From: Branchiostoma floridae
Lineage: Eukaryota > Chordata > Leptocardii > Amphioxiformes > Branchiostomatidae
Direction: 5' to 3'
NCBI RefSeq assembly: GCF_000003815.2
Contig: NC_049983.1
Location: forward strand, 596,524-660,523
Length of the DNA stretch: 64,000 bases
Shown here: one piece after another, positions 9,801-18,446 of the stretch
How the letters are laid out: each line of letters starts with the position of its first letter
How positions within the stretch are numbered: the stretch's first letter is position 1
Position numbers and translations under genes: made by a program
The notes under the pieces: generated by a model
Told to the model about the DNA's origin: nothing
The model's input: the letters and a program-made list of their open reading frames with translations, nothing else
The model's database searches: none

Positions 9801-11564
9801 GAAACAGATACCAGAGAATCCGAGGAGGTGGCTTCAGGGCGCAGCGCAACGAGGAACAGCAGTTTGAGGATCAGGCCTGGCTGGCGCTCCGGTCCCTAAC
9901 ACCGCCCAGCCCGCCAGTTCATCCAACATCACCGGCAGCTCAATGAACGGACTGTGAGTCTTTTGGCTTCCTTTTTTTTTGTTAGGCAGGTTTTCCCCCT
10001 CCCTCTCTTGATTTGTGAAATTCATTTTCCAGTGCGATGGGGTGCCGCGGAATGCTGGATTGTTCGGAATTATTCGAGTAACCCTGGCTTAGCCTGACGT
10101 CCTTGTGAATAACACGTCCAGTTACCCGCTTGTATTCTAACGTTTTTCCAATGCGGGGATCCGAGAAGGTGTAGGACGGTGTTTCTTTCTTAGTACGGTG
10201 GGATATCATTCAGTGCGACGGGGTGCCGCGGAAAGCTGAATGATTCGGAAAGCGTGTTGTTGGTTAAGCTTGGTGTGACGTTGTCCAGCGCGAAGGGTTT
10301 CCGCGGAGAGCTGGACGCTCCGAGAACTTCAGTACATTTCTTTCGTGACACACTGTGACGATATCCAGTGCGAAGGGGTTCCGCGGGAAGCTGGATGATC
10401 CGAGAAGTCTTGCACGTTGCATTTTGTTTTAGCATTTTGTGACATTGGCCAGTGCGATGGGGTTCCGCGGAAAGCTGGACGAGCATTTGATTGTGTGCGT
10501 TCTTTCCCGACATGTTGTGACGTCTACCCAGTGCGATGGGATTCCGCGGAAGGCTGGATGATACATATTTACGGAATTGCGTATGTACCTGGGCCTATTT
10601 GAGGCTTGGAGCGGGCACTAGGAAAGGAAGAGTGAGCAGGCTGACTCTTGGTCGTCCACAAGTCATATTTCGTGTGTACACTGCTCACTTACCAATTGTC
10701 ATCAAAGCACTGTTCAGATATTTGCGGATGGGTGTCGGCGACCATTCCGAAAGGAGAGTGGTCCACGAGACACCCCGTCACGTGACTCCTGGTGAAGGTT
10801 TTGTTTGTTGTGATAAGAGTGGGGCGGCGTAGTAATAGGAGCAAGTCGAGATTGAGGAGGAGAAATAAGAACGGGGTGAGATGAGGAAGGGGGAGGAGAT
10901 AGTGTTGAGAGAATAAGATGAGGAAGGGAAGATAAGAGAGGGAGGAAGAGGGAGTAACATAAAGGAGTGGACAGGATCGAAGAGAGAAGGAGCGAGAAGA
11001 TACTACAGGAGGGTATCACAGGAGGGATTCCCGGCTAGGGATCTTAGATACTGGGAATACGGAAGGAAAGGAAAGGCTCAATAGCCAGAGAGGGCAAAGG
11101 CGGAAGACGACGATTTCCGCATCACTTATAACGGAGGGCTAATGGACGACCAGGACAAATAGGATACTATTTATTCTGGTCGTCTATTGGCCCGGATGTT
11201 AGCCACGTGATCTGCCCATTCTATAAGTATGCAGAACAGCGACACCTTTGTCACGTGGTCGACGGTCCTCCGGCCGCGTCTGGAGTCCGAAGCGACCCAC
11301 CCTCCCATCCCGCGAAAAATTTTCTGCTTTGCGCGGAACCAGACGCCCGCTTGTAGGCGGCCGTCCCAGCGCATAGGTGACTTTGGGCTCCAGACGACGA
11401 TTTCCGCATCACTTATAACGGAGGGCTAATGGACGACCAGGACAAATAGGATACTTGTTAACCTTTTTGTTGAAGTTAAGATCTACCGATGCCTCGTTCG
11501 CCGCCGCGGCGGAGCTAAGAGCGAGCATCGCCGCCAAGACGAGTGACAGCGCCACGGTAGTCAT
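6815..11564 (-). CDS. Unrecognised small secreted protein gene, interrupted by a transposon (3' end not found)
   Basis: Three minus-strand coding blocks share one frame. Block 1 is 11564 down to 11454/11463. It has an ATG and a strong signal peptide (MTTVALSLVLAAMLALSSAA), then ANEASVDLNFNKK. Block 2 (8240-8115) is acidic/lysine-rich: PVEVVMLEEEAAKKKK, then NSVWNQDWPDDIVEKIVMK, with donor GTACGT. Block 3 (6884-6815) has acceptor TTGCAG and donor GTAGGA; it reads VLKELKYSTSENTQ and ends KALKETR. Blocks 2-3 join at phase 0 with a predicted helix across the junction, and the next exon would start at phase 1. Everything between blocks 1 and 2 is transposon. Dropping 8241-11453, or splicing from GTTAAC at 11462 to TAG at 8241, keeps the frame. 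No family is recognised; a secreted peptide or small protein is inferred. Terminal exon(s) were not located. Confidence 0.55.
7195..7248 (-). mobile_element. Terminus of a pogo/Tc1-mariner-like MITE
   Basis: The plus strand ends GCAGGTTTGACTGTA. This is the reverse complement of the CAGTCAAACC terminus of the element at 63648-63909, and is preceded by a similar AAGAAGAGGTGGTTGCTTGG stretch. Only one end is recognisable. Confidence 0.4.
7551..7840 (+). mobile_element. tRNA-derived SINE
   Basis: The head (7551-7622) resembles a tRNA, with a box A-like TGGCGTAACTGGTAGAG and a box B-like GAGTTCGATGCC (7599-7610). The body carries CTTGGGAAAGACACTTTACA and CCAGGTGTAAAAATGGGTAC, and the tail is an A-run at 7828-7840. 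A poly-T/poly-G tract precedes it. It lies between exons 2 and 3 of the small secreted gene. A degenerate acceptor-stem match and the attached body make a functional tRNA unlikely. Confidence 0.75.
8241..11162. mobile_element. DNA transposon A (non-autonomous, 2.9 kb)
   Basis: The left end CTATTTATTCTGGTCGTC and the right end GACGACCAGGACAAATAG are imperfect terminal inverted repeats. The first ~110 bp and last ~60 bp are shared with neighbouring element B (11167-11449), which defines the family. I find no transposase reading frame, so it looks non-autonomous. It contains a CACGTG-rich subterminal block, a purine-rich stretch (10840-11100) and a set of regularly spaced CCGCGG hairpins (10029-10560). 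It directly abuts coding sequence of the small secreted gene at 8240. The superfamily is not assigned. Confidence 0.65.
10029..10560. repeat. Six spaced CCAG...TTCCGCGGAA...CTGG hairpin repeats inside transposon A
   Basis: Units start near 10029, 10211, 10285, 10365, 10449 and 10528. Each reads roughly CCAGTGCGATGGGGTTCCGC then GGAAAGCTGGATGA. Every unit carries the palindrome CCGCGG, and most have flanking CCAG/CTGG that could pair. The last five are spaced 74-84 bp apart with unrelated or loosely similar spacers (GTGACG recurs just before several units). Confidence 0.7.
11167..11449. mobile_element. MITE B, same family as transposon A
   Basis: A 283-bp element with the same termini as transposon A: CTATTTATTCTGGTCGTC at the left and GACCAGGACAAATAG at the right. 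It is flanked on both sides by GATA (11163-11166 and 11450-11453), possibly a 4-bp target duplication. It sits immediately right of element A and next to the coding end of exon 1 of the small secreted gene. Confidence 0.65.
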
Positions 11565-14500
11565 CGTGCGTCTGCCAGTCGAACACCCGGCTTCGGCTGA
11601 TATATTCAAAAGGTTGGCTTTGCTTGGTTGACTATGGAAATTTTGGATCAACTTGCAAATGGGGGTATACCTCAGCGTGGCACGGAAACGTGTGAAGAAT
11701 ACTGTGAATCTTCCAACGTTCGCGGTGGTTTTATTTTCTTGGTGATATCTATATCGCGAATGTCCCTCTTTGTATGACTTCTGAGCTCTTTCATCTGCGA
11801 CCTTAAGACACGGCGAAATATTTCAATCTTCGTTTCTCTCTTGTCGTATATACAGCAAAATAAGACAATCGCGAAAGTAACTGAAGTTACAGTGGATGAC
11901 CGCGTTGACTGCTAACGCCTACTTTGGCGTCAATGTGAATGTGTTGTTGTTTGTGACGTTTTTTGTTGCTTGCTTATGCATAATTTAGTGTCTCGTATGT
12001 AAACATAGAATGTTTAACAACATATACCAAGCGCCGGTTGAATGACTAAGATTTAAAAAGACCATTTAGACAGCGCTTCATCTTTATATAATATTCGTGT
12101 CTACTTTATATTTCAAACTACCCGGTATAATTTTTCAGTACTTTTCAAAGCAGACAGGTGGTATAAATATACCAGAATACTTTGTGCTATGTCAGCTTCG
12201 TTTGATTTGATTTCTTGGGTGTAAGAAATACAGTCAGGGCAGCCCACCTAGCCGGACGCTATTATCAACAAATTTAATACAATAAACAAAATTAACGGTT
12301 ACATTGTGTTTACCGATTACTTTGTTTTTCAAACCAGGCTATACAGACAATCCAAGATATGGATTAACTAAGATAGAAAGACAAATCCCTCTGATAAGGG
12401 TTCCTATTGAAAGACGTCGATCTTTTATCCAAAGACATTTACTTGACCAGTCACATTTAATATGCGTACTTCTATGCCATGCGTGTTAAGCCCCTGTCAC
12501 GTATGGCCTTTAGATCGTCTGCAGACAATGGTTGAGAGCTAGAGGTAATTAAGGCATTTGTTGGTTGGAGTTAATGTTTGTCGGCGAACTGCCTACTAAT
12601 TCTTAAAAAAAAAACAGTTGTCTATGACAGCCAACTATTAAGTTTGGCAAATCAGAGTAGGAAAAGTTATCATCTATATTCTATATTGGTTGCGATTTGA
12701 GAGGCAAACTGGAGTTAGAAGTGGGCGAATTCAAGTCTACTCCAAACCCAGCACCGATCATAGTTGGGTTGGGGGGATGGGTCGATAGTAAGGTGATGGG
12801 AAGGTTATGAATGTGTCAAAGGGGCTATGCTTGTAACCTGGGGTACTCAAACACTTGTCGATCGCTCGCTGTGTCGCAAACTTAGAAAAACGCGGTTGTG
12901 TTTGGACGTAAAGGTCGTTTTAAGAGTCCCTACTACCCCTGTGACATTATCCACGATCTTCAGGCATGTCAGGAAGGTCGGCCATATTTAAGATCGACAG
13001 AGGGTTGCGCGTATTTTGCACATAAAGAACGTCCCTGTCATATATAAGCCTTATTTTGTACCTTGTACAATTGTTGTGCAATAAAGTTACTATTATAAGG
13101 GAGGCTCTGGCGTTTGCCGCAGAATCGTCGTCCGATCGATTTTCGCCAAATGTGACTGGGATGGTCTGGACGATACGAGAGAAAAGGAAAGGAGTGAAGG
13201 AGGAGAAAGAAGAAAGAGATGGCTGAGGGAGATAACGTTTCTCATTGGTGTATTCTTTTTAAAAAGAATGGATTGAATGAAATTCTTACAAGATTTTCAA
13301 AGTAACGAGAGAAAATCTTTCAGGAGGAGAAAAAAAAGGATACATCAAAATCACCTAAAACCTTTTGCATACGTCTTTACTAAAAACAAAACCTTGTAGA
13401 GTGACCGTTAGGTCGAATCGCAGCACTGAAGGAAGACTATTGTGATGTAAACATGACAGAAACAAACAAAAGGGAGCGGGGCTTATCTCCAGTTTGTTTG
13501 TGAACGGCAGCAGAGCGAGAGATCGCGTAAGGCACGCGGGCAAGAATTTCATTTTTCTCCAAGAGAGGGTTTATAGTTTTTCAAAAGGACTTACGTCTGC
13601 ATTCATAAGAAATAGAGAAACAGTCATGCCACAACTGTGCTTAAAGTCATACTGGTACTTGTCTAAAAGTTTATCTCTTAAGCATGACAATTCTTTATAT
13701 GTCGGCTTTGTAAAACACTATCCGGTTAAGCCGTGTAAAAACCATGGCTTGGTTTTGCGACTTAGGCGGCTTAGTAAAGTAAATCTATTTATCTATTTTC
13801 TTTGTATACTAACCAAAGCAAGTTAACAAGGCTAAAAAACTACTCTAAACCAAGATTACCATAAAACAGGATGAGTTTTGGGAGAGCCGGAGGACGAAAG
13901 CTATACTGATGAGGGTTTACTATGTTGTTGAGCTGGTAAAAATTGACGTTCAAAGTTGGGAACCCTTTCCTTGATATCTACTACAGTGCTGTTCCCTTGG
14001 AAATGTGCTTTACGCAACGCTGCCCACAATGCGTGTGAAAATGTGTACCTAGCTTCGGTTAGAGACGTCCTCTCTGATGGGACTTCGAGCAAAGGTCCTG
14101 TATTTGAAAAGAGGGATGCCTCAAATACGTTTAAGGACCCTACATACAGATAGAGTCATTCCCGGTAGATCAAACGTACTGTCTATTTGCGGGTCTGTAA
14201 GGCATGCATGATATGCAGCTAGTCGATGTTAAAGCCGTGTTGTCTTGTGGTAGTTTGATGGTTAAGCGAACAAAGAAAGAAGTTAGAGTGTTTATAGTTC
14301 TTTAGTTGTTTATAGTTCTTTCCAGTGCATGATCGGTTAGAAAGAAAGGTATCTGGTCCCTCTGTGTGCGGTTACAAGGGTTAGAGTTGTCACAACAGCT
14401 CTTTTTGGGGGACTAATTATGTGTGGCCTTGACAGCTGACTGTTTGGGTGAGTAGCTGCAGTTCCGCTGGCCTCCGTATTTTAATATATAAGACCTTAGG

Positions 14501-14688
14501 CGAAGACTTGTGCTGGAGACAACCATAGTCCCCGACCCTCCTGATGAGGATGGGACTAGGTGAGGTGAGGTAGGCTACGACAAGAATGATATATCATAGT
14601 TTACGTCGTTCCGTCCTCCAGTGTTCGGTGCTGTGCTAGCTAGATACTGTTCCCTGCATATTCGGTTGTGCTGCCAAAGCCATAGAAG
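11565..14688. other. Upstream/intergenic stretch
   Basis: The first ~60 bp is the probable leader and promoter of the small secreted gene; an AATATATC TATA-like element lies near 11591-11600 on the minus strand. Further right I see only AT-rich, apparently non-coding sequence. It includes an AATAAAG-containing segment near 13080 that could be a retroelement tail. No exon with both splice signals and family similarity was found. Confidence 0.4.
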
Positions 14689-15217
14689 CATGCAAACACA
14701 CTCACTTTTTACAATGGTCATTGGAGCATGTGACTAACCGCGACATATCATTGATGCTTCCTAGCGATTCATATCGTTATTGCAGCTATGAATAATTTTT
14801 CTGCAATGATCTCTTGAACTGCTAGGGGCAATTTGTGATCCATACAGCTGACTCGAAGGCAATGTATCATAAAACCGAGTTCTTATGTGCAGGATTACGG
14901 AACGGATAGGAGTATTACAGCACTCTTACGATTGCCCTAATAGAAAAATACGAATTATACGACTTTCATCCGAGCTTATTAATTAAAGAAACCTAGGTGA
15001 GTTTAACGGAAGGCATACGATCACTAACTAATCAAACAGGTTTATCGGAATCCATACGAGATTTACGGTATACGTATGATCTTCACTGTGTCTAAACCTT
15101 GTATAAATTCTGTATGATACTTATTTTCCTTAATAAATGTAGTATTTGTTTGAATTCCGTATGAATACTTAGCACCCCTACAATACAGAACTACAGTTCG
15201 TAGCCCTCATAACCCCT
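14689..15217 (+). repeat. Dispersed repeat, copy 2 (partner 5114-5697)
   Basis: This is the second copy of the repeat described at 5114, in the same orientation, carrying CCTAGCGATTCATATCGTTA and TTTACGGTATACG. It is intergenic and non-coding. Confidence 0.65.
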
Positions 15218-16140
15218 TTTGCAAAATGTATGCATTTACATTATACATACATGGCCAACTTTTAAATATAAATGTCACTAGTATGAAATTTCTATCATCT
15301 ATCACTTAGGGGCTGTGATATATTTGTATTAAGCAGTGCGCTCCTAATTTCCATGTTTGTTACCTTTGCCAGAATGTTTTGAGCGTGTGCGTCTCTGTGT
15401 GTCAATAGCATAACTCAAGAAGCCTTGAATGTATCCTGATGATATTTAGTAGGCGGGTAGAGACCGAGAAAGCAAATGTCAAGTTCGATAATGAGTCTCC
15501 TATCGGCTTGCTAAGGTACTGCAGTGGAATTTCCTTGGGGCAGAGAGTAATTGTTGTGAGTTTACAACATTATAAAGCTTGGTGAAGGTGAGCATCATTA
15601 GACATAAATCATGCAAATTAGTTTCCTGACTGTTTACATAATCAGGAAAAATGAAAATGGCCCTCTGCTACGATAAGACTTTCATACATTGGACTTGTGA
15701 CTCTTGAATAGAGAGGGTGATCAAAAATACAATTAATGCAAATCAGATCCTTATTTGCATAATCAAATAGAAAGATTGATAAATATTTCACTCGAAAAGA
15801 TTAAAACCATTTGACAAAAGAATGAGGTCGTGGAACTCTAGTTATCGTTGTTCTAACCGCTATGAATTAATGTTTACATATACTGTGGAAATAAAACACT
15901 ACATGCATAACGAAAAAGATATTTAATTGTAAACATCAATTTCACTATGTACAACTTTGTCCACGCTACCTACACAATCGAATGAAAATCAGCCGTTCCT
16001 TTTGATATTTTAGCAAAACGCCACTGCAGTTACAAAATTTAATGCCAGGCGTCAAAACCCATGTCACTCTTTCCCAAGCTATTGACCATTGATCTAGAGA
16101 TATTCCACTGTAGTACTATAACAGGCTGCTAGGGGCTGCT
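15218..16140. other. Intergenic stretch left of the minisatellite
   Basis: AT-rich sequence without a supported exon or recognised repeat; it leads directly into the 66-bp array. Confidence 0.4.
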
Positions 16141-17632
16141 GTTAACTTGCTAACATTGGTCACCTACCAAAAAAAGTAAACTAATCCAAATTCAAAACAT
16201 CTGTATGTTAGCTTGCTAACATTGTTCACCTACCAAAAGAACAGTAAACTAATCCAAATTCGAAACATCTGTATGTTAGCTTGCTAACATTGTTCACCTA
16301 CCAAAAAATAGTTAACTAATCCAAATTCAAAACATTTGTATGTTAGCTTGCTAACATTGGTCACCAACCAAAAAATAGTTAACAAATCTAAATTCAAAAC
16401 ATCTGTATGTTAGCTTGCTAACATTGGTCAACTACCGAAAAAAAATAGTTAACTTATCTAAATTCAAAACATTTGTATGTTAGCTTGCTAACATTGGCCA
16501 CCAACCAAAAAATAGTTAATCCAAATTCAAAACATCTGTATGTTAGCTTGCTAACTTTGGTCAACTACCAGAAATAATTAACTAATTCAAATTCAAAACA
16601 TCTGTATGTTAGCTTGCTAACATTGGTCACCAACCAAAAATAGTTAACTAATCCAAATTCAAAACATCTGTATGTTAGCTTGCTAACATTGGTCACCAAA
16701 CAAAAATAGTTAACTAATCCAAATTCAAAACATCTGTACGTTAGCTTGCTAACATTGGTCACCAACCAAAAAATAGTTAACTAATCTAAATTCAAAACAT
16801 CTGTATGTTAACTGCTAACATTGGACCTATCAAGAATGGTTTAACTAATCCAAATTCAAAACATCTGTATGTTAGCTTGCTAACATTGGTCACCAACCAA
16901 AAAATAGTTAACTAATCCAAATTGAAAACCTTTGTATGTTAGCTTGCTAACATTGGTCACGCACCAAAAAATAGTTAACTAATCCAAATTCAAAACATCT
17001 GTATGTTAGCTTGCTAATATTGGTCACTAACCAAAAAATAGTGAACTAATCCAAATTGAAAACCTTTGTATGTTAGCTTGCTAACATTGGTCACCAACCA
17101 ACAAATAGTTAACTAATCCAAATTCAAAACATCTGTATGTTAGCTGCTAACATTGGACCTATCAAGAATGGTTTAACTAATCCAAATTCAACACATCTGT
17201 ATGTTAGCTTCGTAACATTGGTCACCAACCAACAAATAGTTAACTAATCTAAATTCAACACATCTGTATGTTAGCTGCTAACATTGGACCTATCAAGAAT
17301 GGTTTAACTAATCCAAATTCAACACATCTGTATGTTAGCTTGCTAACATTGGTCACCAACCAAAAAATAGTTAACTAATCTACATTCAACACATCTGTAT
17401 GTTAGCTGCTAATATTGGACCTATCAAGAATGGTTTAACTAATCCAAATTCAAAACATCTGTATGTTGCTTGCTAACATTGGTCACCAACCAAAAAATAG
17501 TTAACTACTCTAAATTCAACACATCTGTATGTTAGCTTGCTAAAATTGGTCACCTACCCCCCAAAAATAGTTAACTAATCCAAATTCAAAACATCTGTAT
17601 GTTAGCTTGCTAACATTGGTCACCAACCGTTG
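16141..17632. repeat. 66-bp minisatellite, about 23 copies
   Basis: The unit is about 66 bp. It carries the palindrome TGTTAGCTTGCTAACA, then TTGGTCACCAACCAAAAA, then TAGTTAACTAATCCAAATTC and AAAACATCTGTA. Copies begin near 16140, 16206, 16273 and so on to about 17599. Variants include a shortened GTTAGCTGCTAAC form with TTGGACCTATCAAGAATGGT (16805, 17138, 17269, 17400). This hybrid subtype alternates with the main type in the right half, a higher-order pattern. Short open frames in the array follow from the unit being 22 codons long and are not genes. Confidence 0.93.
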
Positions 17633-17699
17633 TCCCTTGTATGACTTTGCACTTCAGACTTAAAATGACAAAGCTCACTATTCATTCCTGTAGGATGTC

Positions 17700-18446
17700 T
17701 CACATGTGACTTTGCATGTGTTTCTCCAGATTTTCCAGCCGACTGAACTGCCTGCTGCACTCCTCACACCTGTAGGGTTTCTCCCCTGTGTGAGTACGTA
17801 TGTGCCTTGCCAAATTACTGAGTTTGCCAAACTGCCTGCTGCACTCCTCACACCTGTAGGGTTTACAAACTGTGTGAGTTTGCATGTGAGTCTTCAGGTT
17901 ACTTAGCCGACTGAACTTTCTGCTGCACTCCTCACACCTGTAGGGTTTATCCCCTGTATGAGACCGTATGTGTCTCTCCAGACTTCCCAGCTGACTAAAC
18001 TTTCTGCTACACTTCTCACACCTGTAGGGTTTCTCACCTGTGTGAGTTCGCACGTGTCTTGCCAAATTACACAGTTTACCAAAGTGCCAGCCGCACTCTT
18101 CACACCTGTGTGGTTTCTCCCCTCTGTGAGTTTGCATGTGAGTCTTTAGATTACTCAGCCGACTGAATTGCCTGCTGCACTCCTCACATCTGTAGGGTTT
18201 CTCACCCGTGTGTGTCCGTATGTGTTTCTTCAGACTTCCCAAATGACTGAACTGCCTGCTGCACTCCTCACATCTGTACGGTTTCTCACCTGTGTGACTT
18301 TGCATGTGAGCCTTTAGATTACTCATCCGACTGAACTGTCTGCTGCACTCCTCACACCTGTAGGACTTTGTGGTGGCTCGTCTGTTGCGGATGTCCCGTT
18401 TTGATCCGTTCTGATTGATGTCATCAGAGCCACTGTTTGTTGCCAT
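17700..18446 (-). CDS. C2H2 zinc-finger protein, eight tandem fingers
   Basis: A single uninterrupted coding exon encodes 248 residues. A 33-residue N-terminus (MATNSGSDDINQNGSKRDIR and a basic stretch) precedes eight C2H2 fingers of the CEEC-x12-H-x3-H type. They are joined by TGEKP linkers; two linkers are altered (RGEKP before finger 4, TVCKP before finger 7). Fingers are near-identical outside the recognition positions, with patterns such as SRMSNLKAH, SHLGSLKKH, GKLCNLARH and SQLGSLERH. I place the start at the ATG at 18446; a further in-frame TTG upstream is not a credible eukaryotic start. An acceptor-like CTCCAG near 18481 suggests a 5' untranslated exon. The product is probably a nuclear DNA-binding protein of unknown target. 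Its stop lies 68 bp from the minisatellite. Confidence 0.85.
   Translation of the reverse strand: MATNSGSDDINQNGSKRDIRNRRATTKSYRCEECSRQFSRMSNLKAHMQSHTGEKPYRCEECSRQFSHLGSLKKHIRTHTGEKPYRCEECSRQFSRLSNLKTHMQTHRGEKPHRCEECGWHFGKLCNLARHVRTHTGEKPYRCEKCSRKFSQLGSLERHIRSHTGDKPYRCEECSRKFSRLSNLKTHMQTHTVCKPYRCEECSRQFGKLSNLARHIRTHTGEKPYRCEECSRQFSRLENLEKHMQSHM

Noticed and set aside
8241-11449. LTR retrotransposon with the repeats at 8241 and 11167 as LTRs
   Set aside because: The shared left sequence is followed by different interiors, the ends are inverted repeats of one another, and no gag/pol, primer-binding site or polypurine tract is visible. Two related inverted-repeat elements explain it better.
16565-16765. 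Open frame of 22-residue repeats (VTNVSKLTYRCFEF type)
   Set aside because: It is a by-product of a 66-bp minisatellite whose unit is a multiple of three; neighbouring copies break the frame by indels, and there is no start or splice context.
16141-17632. CRISPR array
   Set aside because: The units are contiguous 66-bp tandem repeats without unique spacers, in a eukaryotic context.
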